From assembly GCA_963839535.1 (NCBI GenBank), contig CAWIVF010000007.1:1-64000 (forward strand): a stretch of DNA of 64,000 nucleotides, in the 5' to 3' direction. This DNA is from RHKX01 sp963839535 (lineage in GTDB: Bacteria; Actinomycetota; Thermoleophilia; Solirubrobacterales; 70-9). Position numbers and translations under genes: made by a program. Of the stretch, positions 1-8,923 are shown piece by piece. The stretch's first letter is position 1, and the number at the start of each line of letters is the position of its first letter. The notes below the pieces were generated by a model, which did not search any database, had not been told where the DNA came from, and was given only the letters and a program-made list of their open reading frames with translations.

Positions 1-30
1 TCTGAGCACGTGGCCTTGACTGGTACCGGG

Positions 31-50
31 TGACTTAGCTAACTTAGTCA
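31..50. promoter_or_regulatory. Candidate operator in front of the toxin-antitoxin pair
   Basis: A near-palindrome ends one base before the antitoxin start codon. Outer arms TGACT (31-35) and AGTCA (46-50) are exact inverted repeats and the centre contains TAGCTA. Antitoxins of the Phd/YefM/VapB class commonly bind such sites to repress their own operon, so autoregulation is a reasonable inference. The site is AT-richer than its surroundings. Confidence 0.45.
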
Positions 51-51
51 T

Positions 52-279
52 ATGAAGCCGGTATCGATTCACGAAGCAAAGACCAACCTCTCCCGCCTGA
101 TTGCTCGCGTTGAGGCCGGCGAGGAGATCGTCCTCAGGCGCAGGCAGACCCCGGTTGCCAAGATCGTCGCCTACGAGGCGCCAATGGTCGACCGCAACCC
201 CGGCGCGCTGAAGGGCGAGGTCCGATGGCCGCCGATTTCGACGCCATCCCGCCCGGACTTCGACGACTACGTCGCTTGA
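52..279 (+). CDS. Phd/YefM-family antitoxin (VapB-like)
   Basis: A 75-residue protein with the standard N-terminal Phd/YefM signature: 'IHEAKTNLSRLI', then 'VEAGEEIVLRRR' and 'PVAKIV'. This family forms a DNA-binding dimer whose C-terminal tail masks a partner toxin. The C-terminal part here (about residues 45-75) is variable, as expected of the toxin-binding segment. The next gene, a PIN-domain toxin, starts inside this gene's stop codon (TTG at 276), the usual translational coupling of a toxin-antitoxin pair. The start ATG at 52 lies directly after a palindromic site that may be the operator. The family call is secure; the exact subfamily is inferred from the partner. Confidence 0.88.
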   Translation: MKPVSIHEAKTNLSRLIARVEAGEEIVLRRRQTPVAKIVAYEAPMVDRNPGALKGEVRWPPISTPSRPDFDDYVA

Positions 280-657
280 AGCGCCTCCTCGTCGACACCC
301 ACGCCCTGCTCTGGTGGCTTGCGGATGACCCGGCGCTGCCCCGTCATGGCGAGGGAAGCGATTGCTGACGGAGATGGGGAGGCGCTGGTCAGCGTCGCAA
401 GCCTCTGGGAGATCGCGATCAAGCGCAGGATCGGAAAGCTCCAGGCCCCAGACACTCTTCCCGAGACGATCGCCGCCGAGGGATTCACCTGGCTGCCGAT
501 CGAGCCTGTCCATGCCTGGACCGTCGGTTCGCTTGCCGATCATCACCGCGATCCCTTCGACCGTCTGCTGATCGCGCAGAGCCTCGCCGAGGACCTTCCG
601 GTGGTCACCGGCGACCAGAGGTTCGCCGCCTACGGAGTCGAGGTGTGTTGGTCGTAG
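276..657 (+). CDS. PIN-domain toxin (VapC-like), frameshifted
   Basis: This encodes a PIN-domain ribonuclease toxin, partner of the antitoxin immediately upstream. Reading from a TTG at 276 gives 'RLLVDTHALLWWLADDP', the N-terminal PIN motif with the first catalytic Asp. The rest ('VSVASLWEIAIKRRIGKL', then 'HRDPFDRLLIAQSLAE' and 'VVTGDQRF' with the later acidic residues) lies one frame away. The break falls in a CCCC run near 340-343; removing one C restores a continuous protein of about 126 residues, normal for the family. The ATG-initiated ORF at 319 would lack the first catalytic Asp and is not the true start. A consensus error is more likely than a real inactivation, but a dead toxin cannot be excluded. 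Confidence 0.8.
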
Positions 658-767
658 GGGCCTGGCCCGCGCGACTCTCTGGTTCGGTGAATAGGGTCGA
701 GCCTCGTTCGCTTTTCACCGACGAGAGGAACGCCATGGGCGAGACACCGCCGCTTCGAGAGGAAGCC

Positions 768-1166
768 ATGAGCGAGACCCCGCCCTACACCCACAAGAAG
801 ATCACCGAGGCCAAGGACTCCGCGCCTGAGTTCGGCTTCGGGGAGCACGGCGAGATGCGCTTCGCCGCCGCGGACTTCAACGCCGAGGACACCGGGTTCA
901 CCTACCACCGGTCGGACCCGAACATTCACAGCGGGTTCGGTCACCGTCATCAGAACGCCGAGGAGGTCTACGTGGTCCTCTCCGGATCGGGACGGGTGAA
1001 GCTCGACGACGACATCATCGAGATCGAGCGGCTCGACACGATCCGCGTCGCGCCACAGGTCTGGCGCTCGTTCTCGGCCGGCCCTGATGGGCTCGAGATC
1101 CTCGCCTTCGGACCACACCACGAGAACGACGGTGAGATCGATCCCCAGTGGTGGGTCGAGGACTGA
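768..1166 (+). CDS. Cupin-domain protein
   Basis: A small single-domain cupin of about 132 residues. The metal-binding cupin motif 1 is visible as 'GHRHQNAEEVYVVLSGSG', with the two His and the Glu, and motif 2 is degenerate ('DTIRVAPQVWRSFSAGPDG'). Such proteins bind a metal and serve as isomerases, dioxygenases or binding proteins; the substrate cannot be read from sequence. Two starts compete: ATG 735 and ATG 768, each preceded by the same GAGAGGAA ribosome-binding sequence, because about 33 bp around the start is imperfectly duplicated. ATG 768 is preferred because the coding similarity starts there. It converges with the minus-strand gene ending at 1174. Confidence 0.78.
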   Translation: MSETPPYTHKKITEAKDSAPEFGFGEHGEMRFAAADFNAEDTGFTYHRSDPNIHSGFGHRHQNAEEVYVVLSGSGRVKLDDDIIEIERLDTIRVAPQVWRSFSAGPDGLEILAFGPHHENDGEIDPQWWVED

Positions 1167-1173
1167 GAACGCC

Positions 1174-1518
1174 TCAGTCCCGCAGGGGGACGTGCTTACG
1201 AGCGTCGGCCCGCTCGCGATTGAGCATGTTCGGGCGGATGAACCAGTAGCACCAGCCATCCAGTTCGAGGTAGTGGTTCCTCATCTCGTACTCGGGGCGG
1301 TACGGAGCCCGATAGGTCGCCCGGTAGCCCTCGGCCCGGATCAGCCGAACGAAGGCGTCGAAGCGGTCGGCCTCGACCTCGCGCCAATCCCTGATCACGT
1401 ACTCGTGCGGATCCGGCGTCCTGCCGCTGTCGCCCACCTCGACCATCCTGACCGCGCGCCATGGCACAGCCTCGATGAACGCCATGGCGTCGGCGTCTGT
1501 CGCTTCGATCCCACTCAT
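1174..1518 (-). CDS. Conserved hypothetical protein
   Basis: Family not recognised. From ATG 1518 the product is about 114 residues, acidic at the N-terminus and rich in Arg, Tyr and Trp later ('EYVIRDWREVEADRF', 'YWFIRPNML'). No membrane segment, signal peptide or cysteine motif is seen. The open frame continues upstream to 1572, but the ATG at 1518 begins the well-behaved part, so I prefer it. The codon pattern (GC-rich third positions in this frame) supports a real gene. It ends eight bases from the convergent cupin gene and is divergent from the HD-domain gene. Confidence 0.55.
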   Translation of the reverse strand: MSGIEATDADAMAFIEAVPWRAVRMVEVGDSGRTPDPHEYVIRDWREVEADRFDAFVRLIRAEGYRATYRAPYRPEYEMRNHYLELDGWCYWFIRPNMLNRERADARKHVPLRD

Positions 1519-1652
1519 GGGCCAGCGGTCGATCCGCTCCGCCGGAATCTGACGACCGCCTGTCAGGAACACAGCTCACGCGACGACTTCCCTCTCGTGA
1601 CCAGCGGAGAAAGCCAGAGTGGCTGACGGCGGCGCAAGCGAAGTGAGCCGGG

Positions 1653-1692
1653 AGAGACGGGGCCACGCGGGGGACGCGGTGGCCCCGTCTCT
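1653..1692. repeat. Perfect 14-bp inverted repeat (hairpin)
   Basis: The arms 1653-1666 (AGAGACGGGGCCAC) and 1679-1692 are exact reverse complements with a 12-base GC-rich loop. It sits between two divergently oriented genes, where a transcription terminator is not expected, about 45 bases before the HD-domain gene start. It has no following T tract. It could be a protein-binding site, an mRNA leader hairpin, or a terminator for read-through transcription. Confidence 0.6.
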
Positions 1693-1735
1693 GCCTGCTC
1701 AAGAACCTGATCGGCCTGCGAGGATCGCGGCCACG

Positions 1736-2380
1736 ATGAGCGACGACCGGACCACCACTGCCCACCCGCTCTCGGAGCGCTTCACCGAGGCGACCGCCTA
1801 CGCGCTCGCCCACCACCGCGACCAGGCGCGCAAGGGCGGCAACGTTCCCTACGCGTCCCACGTGCTCGCCGTCGCGGCCCTGACCCTCGAGATGGAGGCC
1901 ACCGAGGACGAGGCGATCGCCGCACTGCTCCACGACGTGATCGAGGACGGCGGCGGCGCCACCGCCGAGGCCGAGATCGCCGAACGGTTCGGTCCCGACG
2001 TCGCCGCGATGGTTCGCGCCAACTCCGACACCGACGTCGAGCCCAAGCCGCCCTGGCGCGGGCGCAAGGAGGCCTACCTCGCCGGCATCGCGACGAAGCC
2101 GATCGGTGCGGTGCGCGTGTCGATCGCCGACAAGCTCCACAACGCCCGCTCGATCCTCGCCGACCACCGGCGCGTCGGCGACGCAGTCTGGGACCGCTTC
2201 ACCGCCAGCCGGGACGAGACCCTCTGGTACTACGAGTCGCTCGTCGGCGCCTTCGAATCACGCCGGGACGAGCTCGGTCCCGGAGCCGCCGCGGCCCTCG
2301 ACGAGCTCGAGCGCACCGTGTCCGAGCTGGTCGAGCGCTCGGACCGAGGCCCCCTAGGACTCGAACTGGCTCCCGAGTAA
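1736..2380 (+). CDS. HD-domain phosphohydrolase (SpoT/MESH1-like hydrolase family)
   Basis: A 214-residue stand-alone HD-domain protein. Near the start it has 'ARKGGNVPYASHVLAVA' (metal His 42), then 'ALLHDVIED' with the HD pair at residues 66-67, and 'ADKLHNARSIL', which is the layout of the hydrolase domain of RelA/SpoT and of small (p)ppGpp hydrolases of the MESH1 type. No synthetase, TGS or ACT domain follows. The likely reaction is metal-dependent removal of pyrophosphate from (p)ppGpp or a related nucleotide, but the substrate is inferred from family resemblance only. ATG 1736 is chosen because the upstream open frame to 1619 is of intergenic character and contains the hairpin. Confidence 0.8.
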   Translation: MSDDRTTTAHPLSERFTEATAYALAHHRDQARKGGNVPYASHVLAVAALTLEMEATEDEAIAALLHDVIEDGGGATAEAEIAERFGPDVAAMVRANSDTDVEPKPPWRGRKEAYLAGIATKPIGAVRVSIADKLHNARSILADHRRVGDAVWDRFTASRDETLWYYESLVGAFESRRDELGPGAAAALDELERTVSELVERSDRGPLGLELAPE

Positions 2381-2399
2381 CCGACCCCGGTCGCCCGAA

Positions 2400-5207
2400 C
2401 CCGCCGACCCACGCCAGCTTGTCGTCGGCCTCGTCTAGGACTGCGAGCAGCAGGTCGACGATCGGCGGGGTCGAACTGGCTGCCGCTGCTGTCGGACCAG
2501 CTCGGCGCGGGCGTCGCTCTTCGACATCCGCTTGCGGTAGGCGCGGTCGGTGGTCATCTCGTCCTAGGCGTCGCAGGCGAAGAGGATGCGCGAGCCGAGC
2601 GGGATCTCCTTGCCGGCCAGCCCGTCGGGGTAGCCCTTGCCGTCCCAGCGCTCGTGGGCGCTGCGCACCATCGCCCGCACCGGCGCGAGGAACTCGACCG
2701 GCTCGAGGATCCGCTCGCCGATCACCGTGTGCTGCTCGATCAGCAGCCGCTCCTCCTCGTCGAGCGAGGTCTGCTTGTTGAGGATCTCGGGGAGATCGAG
2801 AGCTTGCCGATGTCGTGGAAGGCGGCGGCGTAGCGGAGCATCCGCAGCGCCTCGGGGTCCATGTCGAGCTTCTCGCCGACGCGCGGTCGGCGTTCTCGAT
2901 GATCGAGCGCGTGCGAACTGCGGCCTCGGGGTCCGGCGCCTCGAGCAGCCTCCGAGAGCGCTCCGGCGGTCTGAATGTAGGCACCGTCGAGGCGCTCGTA
3001 GAGCTCGATCGCGTTGAGGGCGCCGCCGACCTGTGCGGCGACGGAGCGGAGCAGGCGGGCGTCGTCGGGGCTGAAGGCCTCGGCGGTCACGTCCTCGAGG
3101 TTGATGACGCCCCACGGCTTGCCGTCGACGATGATCGGCACCGCCAGCTCGGATTTCATGTCGCGGGTCGCGTCCGTGGAGCGGTACTGCGGTTCGCGGT
3201 TCACCTGGGGAACCAGGACCGGCTCCCTTCTCGGCGATGCAGCGGCCGAGGATCCCGGCCTGGATGCTCTGGGTCCAGTTCGGCGGCGTCCGCATGGCGG
3301 AGCTCTCGGCCCGCATCACGAAGCTTCCCGCCCTCGATCGCGACCACGTGCACGACGGCGCAGTTGAACGCCCGGTCGATCTTGTCGACCGCCGCCTTGC
3401 AGACCTCCTGCTCGGTGCTCGCGGTGGCGAGCTGATCGGCCAGCGACAACGTCAGCTCGAGCGCGCGCGAGTGGCCGGTCGTGAGCTTGGACTTGGTCCG
3501 GCGATGCGGCTTCGGCGGCATCGCGGAGCGAACGGCGAGCCGCAGCGCGGCCTCGAGCTCGGCCATCGGGGCGTCGTCCTTGTCGGTGACCAGCTCGACC
3601 AGGTAGACGCCGTCGTCGTCACCGGCGGCGGCGCCGACGATGGCCTTGAAGCCCTCGCGATCTAGGAAGTCACGCTCGCTGGGATCGGAGCTTTCGTCAT
3701 CGACGTGAGCGGTGAAGGATCCGGAGCCGGCGGCGATGACCCGGGCGGTCGTCGGGAAGTCGTCGAGCTCGTACTGCCCGTAATCCTCGAAGCCCGCGGC
3801 CACCCGCACGCCGGTGGCGTCCCGGCTGCGGTTCTCCCCCAGCGAGAGGTCGCGCAGGTAGCTGCGACCGGGGCCGGCGTAGGAGATCGCCCAGCGGGCG
3901 AAGTCGGTGGCGTCGGCGTAGGCGGCGGCGACCGCCTCGAGCCGATCGAGGACGGGCGCCTCGAGCAGGTCGCCGTCGAGCCTGTGGACGAGCTGAGCGG
4001 TCGCGGCGATGATCCGCTCGCCGGCCGTGCCGTGCCGCCCGGCCGTCAGCGGCGACGTCTTGTTCTCCTCCGCGACCTGGGCGGCCGTGTAGACGCGACT
4101 GCCGCCGCGGCGCTTGGCGACGTACTGCGCCGTGTCGGCGGCCTTCAGCAGCGTCGCGGGCTCATCGGTTCCGCGGGCCGCGACGGCAACGCCGCAGGAG
4201 AGGGAGACGTCGAGCTGGACCTCGGCGAGCAGCTCCTGGGCCCGACGCGGCGACGCCGACGACGGTGTCGAGCTCGCGGCCGGCTGGAAGGGGCTCGCGG
4301 CTCTCGACGAGGACGCAGTACTCGTCCCCGCCGAGGCGCGCGACGAATGAGCCGGGCAGCTCGGCGGACGCCGCCACAAGGCACTTCGCGACGGCCCGCA
4401 GCGCGCGATCGCCGGCGTCGTGGCCGTGGGTGTCGTTGATCACCTTGAGCCGGTCGACGTCGGCGACCAGCAGCCCGACCGATGCGCCCTCGGCGTTGAA
4501 GCGGGCCATCGCCCGCTCGAGCCGCTCGTCGAAGGCCCGACGGTTGGCAAGGGAGGTGAGCGGGTCCTCGTAGGCGAGGCGGGAGACCTCGGAGAAGAGC
4601 TCGGCCCGGGTGATCGCGTTGGCGATCTGGCCGGCGACGGCCTCGAGGAAGGCGACGTCCTCGGCCCGGAACGGCCTGGTGCTCGCGAAGGTCGCCGCCC
4701 AGACCTCGCCCCAGTTCTCGCCCTCGACCACGATCGGGACGCCGAGGTCCGACGACTTGCCGACCCGCCTGCAGGATCTCGGCGGCAGCCGGATCGCAAT
4801 CGGGGTCATCGAGGGAGTTGAAGTAGGGCTCGCCGGTCTCGGCCATCCGCTGGACCAGCGGGTAGTTCGCCATGTCGTAGAGTCTCCTCGGCGGGGTAGC
4901 GCTCCTCCCCGGGACCGAGCTGGCCGACGTTGATCAGCGTCCGGTAGATCTTGCGCTCCGGCTCGAATCGGCTGATCGAGAGCGATGCCCCGCCGATCGC
5001 TCGCAGCGCCTCCTCGGCGGCCAGCTCGAGGACGCTGTCGAGGTCGTTGGCGCCGGCCGCGGCCGCGGCGACGCGCAGGAGGGCCTCGCGCTCGTCGCCG
5101 GCGTGCGTGAGCGAGGAGTCGTCGGGCTGCGCGCCCTTGAGCGCGCGCTGTCCGACGCTGCCCAGGCGCGTCCGGCCCCCGGGATGCGTGGACGGACGTT
5201 TGATCAC
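2400..5207 (-). CDS. GAF-GGDEF-GAF-GAF-HD-GYP cyclic-di-GMP signalling protein, frameshifted
   Basis: One large gene (about 930 residues) cut by at least four one-base frameshifts. From GTG 5207 the order is: a GAF domain (about 5130-4640, ending 'GEVWAATF...AVAGQIANAI'); a GGDEF domain with 'DPLTSLANRRAF', 'VADVDRLKVINDTHGH' and active site 'LGGDEY' near 4330; a second GAF-like segment (about 4010-3520); a third GAF (about 3470-3000, 'VINLEDV', 'RLLRSVAAQVG'); and an HD-GYP domain with 'AAFHDIGKL' near 2805 and 'GKGYPDGL' near 2620. Such a protein could both make and degrade cyclic di-GMP under control of ligands bound by the GAF domains. No RxxD inhibitory site is seen five residues before GGDEY. 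The 3' end is uncertain: the frame runs past 2400 without an obvious stop, so the true stop is probably masked by another indel. No membrane segment is seen; likely cytoplasmic. Confidence 0.8.
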
Positions 5208-5298
5208 CCTTCCCCATCGGCATCCCTGGGCCGATGTTGAGCCGTTTGGCCGACTTTGCGGGAGAAGCTGCCGGCGCCTGCGCGCGGGTGTGGCGGCC

Positions 5299-7388
5299 TC
5301 AGCGACCGCGGCGCGCGAGCCGCAGCGGCATCAGCGAGGTGATCGCCCGCTTTCCGAGCCCGTCGCTGTCCTCGAGATCGAGGACGGCCGCCATCCGCTT
5401 GGCGTCCAGCTCCGAGCCGTACTCCCGGCTGCCGCCGTCCTTGCAGTCGCGCTCGCACTCCCAGCGCAGGGTCGAGCCCTCCGCCCAGAAGCGCGGTCGG
5501 TGCCCGAAGACGCTGCAGCCGAGCGGCATGCCGCTCAGCCCCGCCCGGCCGAGCCGCGACGGCGCCGCGTAGCGACCCCGACCCGCCCGCCTGATCGCGC
5601 CCTCGGCGAGCGCCTCGCGGACCGACGCCCGGAACCGGCCCGGGACCCCAGCTGCGCGCGTTGACCGCGGCGGCGAGCTCGCCCGGCGCTGATCTCGCCC
5701 GCCTTCTGGACGGCCGCGGCGATCCGGTCGACCTCGACGTCGGTCCAGCCCCCCTCGGGCGGCGGCGGGGGGTGGCTGATGAACGGGGACCAGGAGACGT
5801 TGCCCGGTCCCAGTCGGTAGCGGCCCCGCCCGGTGCGCTGGCGCGCATCCCGCTCGCGATGACGCGCCGCGGTCCGCTCGGCCTCCTCGTCGGCCTTCTC
5901 GGGATCGGCGACGCCCTTGCCCTCCTCGGCGTCCTGGGCGGTGAGCGGCTTGGCGATGTCCTCGAGCGACTCGCCCTCGGCCTTCACCCCGAGGAAGATC
6001 TCGACGATCCCGCCGAACGCCATCACCGCCGCTCCGATCAGGTAGCCGAGCGCGACCTGGCCCGGGTCGCCGGACTCGCCGAGCTTCTGGAAGACCAGCG
6101 GTCCGGCGATGCCGCCGACGGCGGTGCCGATCGCGTAGAAGAACGCGATCGCCAGCGCCCGGACCTCCATCGGGAAGATCTCGCTGACGGTGAGGTAGGC
6201 GGAGCTCGCGCCCGCCGAGGCGAAGAAGAACGTCACGCCGAGCGCGGCGATCAGCCCCCAGTCGCTGAAGGCGGGCTCGGATCCCCCGCCGTTGTAGAAG
6301 AGCGCCGCGACGCCGACGAGCAGCACGGCTGAGATCAGATAGGTGCCGGCGATCATCGGCCGCCTGCCGACCGTGTCGAAGAGGCGACCGAGCAGCAGCG
6401 GGCCGAGGAAGTTGCCCATCGCGAAGACGGCGTAGAAGAGGCCGACCTTGTTCGCGCCGACGCCGAGGTAGGTGGTCAGGGTCAGGCCCAGGGTGAAGAC
6501 GACGGCGTTGTAGAGGAACGCCTGGCCGACGAACAGCGAGAAGCCGAGCGTCGAGCGCTTCGGGTAGAGCTTGAACGCGGTGCGGGCGATCTCGCGGAAC
6601 GGGATCGACTTGCGCTGGCGGACGGTGATCGGGTCCCCAGGAGGGTCCTCGAGCTTGCCGCTCTCCTGCTCGACCTCGCGCTCGATCCCGCCGACGATCT
6701 TCTCGGCCTCGTCCTCGCGCCCGTGGATGAAGAGCCAGCGCGGGCTCTCCGGCACGTTGCGGCGGACGAACAGGATGCCCAGGCCGAGGATGGCGCCCAT
6801 CCCGAACGAGACGCGCCAGCCGACGTCGAGGGCGAAGAGGCTCTCCTTGAGGAAGAGCAGGGAGAGCAGCCCGCCGGCGGCGGCGCCGAGCCAGAAGGAG
6901 CCGTTGATGATCAGGTCGACGCGACCGCGCGCCCGGGCGGGGATCAGCTCGTCGATCGCCGAGTTGATCGCCGCATATTCGCCGCCGATCCCGGCGCCGG
7001 TGAAGAAGCGGGCCACCAGGAAGAACCACGGTGCGAACGAGAACGCCGTCGCGACCGTCGCCAGCAGGTAGACGGTCAGCGTGATCAGGAAGAGGTTCTT
7101 GCGGCCGAAGCGGTCGGTGAGCTGTCCGAAGAAGAGGGCGCCGAGGCAGGCGCCGATGACGTAGAGGACCGCCGCGAGAGAGATGTGGGAGGGATCGAGC
7201 GCGATCCCGCTGCCCGACTCGACGAGGGTCGGCGCCAGGAACCCGACGATCGTGACCTCGAGCCCGTCGAGGATCCAGACCGCTCCCAGCCCGAAGACGA
7301 CGCGCCAGTGGAACTTCGACCAGGGCAGCCGGTCCAGCCGACCGGGGATCTGCGTCTCGATGGTTCCCGTCTGCGCAGACTCGGCCAT
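5299..7388 (-). CDS. MFS sugar-porter-type transporter with C-terminal cytoplasmic domain, frameshifted
   Basis: Residues 1-460 are a complete 12-helix major facilitator of the sugar porter type: 'FFGQLTDRFGRKN' after helix 2 (motif A), 'ARFFTGAGIGGEY', 'NVPESPRWLF' after helix 6 and 'LFDTVGRRPM' in the second half. The substrate is not predictable. A charged linker leads to an unusual tail of about 200 residues: 'DVEVDRIAAAVQKAGEIS' and a winged-helix-like stretch, then a short domain with 'GCSVFGHRPRFW', 'WECERDCKDGG' (three Cys) and 'DLEDSDGLGKR'. The tail is split by two one-base frameshifts near 5700 and 5640, and the frame ending at 5299 gives the true C-terminus. Start ATG 7388 follows a GGGAGGCAC ribosome-binding site. 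The tail is discussed as a finding. Confidence 0.82.
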
Positions 7389-7642
7389 GTGTGCCTCCCT
7401 TGGTCTCTCCCGTCAGCGGTGAACTCATGCCCCGGCGCGACGCGCGCGAAACCGGGCGCACGGAAGTTCTGCCTAACCGTCCAACTCACGGCGCGCCCAG
7501 CCGACAAGCCGTTTACAGTTCCCGCGGCGATTCCAACGTGGAGTCGTATTTACGAAGAACGTGTGCTTGAGGACGACCACTGCCATGCGTAGTGCTTTCC
7601 GATATGGCCTCAGTTCAAGAACGGCATTGGAGGCAATGCGAA

Positions 7643-7843
7643 ATGGCAAGTGGAACCGTCAAGTGGTTCAACGGCGAGAAGGGCTACGGCTTCATCGCTC
7701 CGGATGAGGGTGGCGACAAGGACGCCTTCGTCCACATCAGCAACATCGTCGGCGGTGCTCGCATCGACGAGGGTGACCGGGTCAACTTCGACGTTGAGGA
7801 CAGCGCGAAGGGACCCCAGGCCGTGAACGTCTCGAAGGCGTAG
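7643..7843 (+). CDS. cspA: Cold-shock protein (CspA family)
   Basis: A 66-residue single cold-shock domain: 'GTVKWFNGEKGYGFI' carries RNP1-type aromatic residues and 'DAFVHISNI' is RNP2. The protein binds single-stranded RNA or DNA and acts as an RNA chaperone. ATG 7643 is chosen because family members begin with 'MA.GTVKWF'; the open frame upstream to 7592 would add residues not seen in the family. The leader from 7400 to 7642 is long, uncoding and less GC-rich than its surroundings, as is common for cold-shock genes whose mRNA leaders fold. A strong terminator follows. Confidence 0.95.
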   Translation: MASGTVKWFNGEKGYGFIAPDEGGDKDAFVHISNIVGGARIDEGDRVNFDVEDSAKGPQAVNVSKA

Positions 7844-7892
7844 TCACGGACCACCAGCGGTGAGGCTCAGGGCCTCCCGCCGCAAGCACACC

Positions 7893-7916
7893 AGCGCCAC
7901 CGCAAGGTGGCGCTTT
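7893..7916 (+). terminator. Rho-independent terminator after the cold-shock gene
   Basis: A perfect 9-bp stem, AGCGCCACC (7893-7901) and GGTGGCGCT (7906-7914), closed by a GCAA tetraloop and followed by TT and a T-containing stretch. It lies 50 bases after the cspA stop codon, the expected place and strand. Confidence 0.8.
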
Positions 7917-8089
7917 GCGTTGGGGGACGACCCGCGCGGCGGGTGGTTGGAGGTGGGCGTGGCCTGCGAGGGGCGGGGGGAGTTCGGCAGCTTTGGGCAC
8001 GAGGGGAGGGGGAGCGTGGGGCCCGCGTGCGTGAGGGGCGCGAGTGTGGGTGGTGGGCGCTCGGTGGCCGAAAACTTCGCTGGGGGCAG

Positions 8090-8850
8090 GAATCAACAGC
8101 TGAGCGCTCTCGGGAGCGGTGGATCGCGAGTAGGGCCGAGCGGCAGCGCGATTGATCACGAGCGCACAACTGGTGAGATGGTTGAGCTACGCAGGAGTCG
8201 CAGCGCGTGGCAGCGGCGCCTCTACAGGTCATTCGCGGGTCTCCTCACCCCGCCGCCCACTCGCAGCGGCAGCGCTGGCTCGCGGCAGTTCTCGCCTGGG
8301 ACCGGGTGCGCTGCGAGCGACAGCGCTCGCCGAGCTCGGCGGGTGGGCGATACCTCCTCCCTGATCAGCCAGTCGGGGCCCGACCGGCTCCGGGCGCGAT
8401 CGCGAAGGCGTCGCCGTGCATCGGCGACCGTCGACCCGCGCGATGTCGCCGCACCGATGGCATCCCGCATACCTCGGCCGACGGACCTCGTGACCTGCGC
8501 CCATCGCGCGAGGCCGAGCTCGAGATGCTGCTGTCGCGGCGAGTCGCTGGCCTGTCAAGCGCGGCCGGTGGCGAGCTGATCGACGAGCGTCACGGTCGGC
8601 CCGGGATCCACAGCTCGCGTCCCTGATCGCCTCGAGCCGGCGATCATCCGCTCCGATCTCGAGCTTCACTTCCTGCCGGTCTGGCGCGCGGCGGGCGTCG
8701 AGCGGCCGCTTGTCAATCACCCAATCCGGACCGAGGGCGGGACGCTTGTCTCGACTTTTGCTGGCCGGACCTGGAAGTCGTCATCGAGCTCGACAGCCAG
8801 CGTACCACGGTGATTGGGAGACGCCGACGCGACCGGAGCGATCACTCCCT
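8090..8850 (+). pseudogene. Decayed DUF559 / AbiEi-like endonuclease-fold gene
   Basis: No intact ORF exists here, but pieces in all three forward frames line up, in order, with the actinobacterial family that joins an N-terminal winged-helix (AbiEi-type) domain to a DUF559 nuclease-like domain. The pieces are 'IASRAERQRD' and 'ITSAQLVRWLSYAGVAAR' (about 8120-8210), 'QRWLAAVLAW' (about 8265), 'ALRATALAELGGWAI' (about 8310), 'RRTDGIPHTSADGPRDL' (about 8450), 'ELIDERHGRPG' (about 8575), 'AIIRSDLELHFLPVWRAAG' (about 8640) and 'DFCWPDLEVVIELDS' (about 8755), the last holding the DUF559 acidic motif. At least four frame changes are needed and the extreme C-terminus is missing, so this looks like a true relic rather than only sequencing error. 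I could not find any other gene in 7920-8920; 7930-8090 is purine-rich and appears non-coding. Confidence 0.65.
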
Positions 8851-8923
8851 CCTGGGACCACATCTCAGGTGGACTAGAGGCCCGCGCGCCTGCGTCATCT
8901 CGCGCCGATAGGCTCCGCGGCGC

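Noticed and set aside
2815..3435. 206-residue plus-strand open frame inside the GAF/HD-GYP gene
   Set aside because: The minus strand encodes recognisable GAF and HD-GYP motifs here; the plus frame has none.
7860..8579. 239-residue plus-strand open frame after the cold-shock gene
   Set aside because: It starts before the cold-shock terminator, has no ribosome-binding site and mixes non-coding sequence with one frame of the DUF559 relic.
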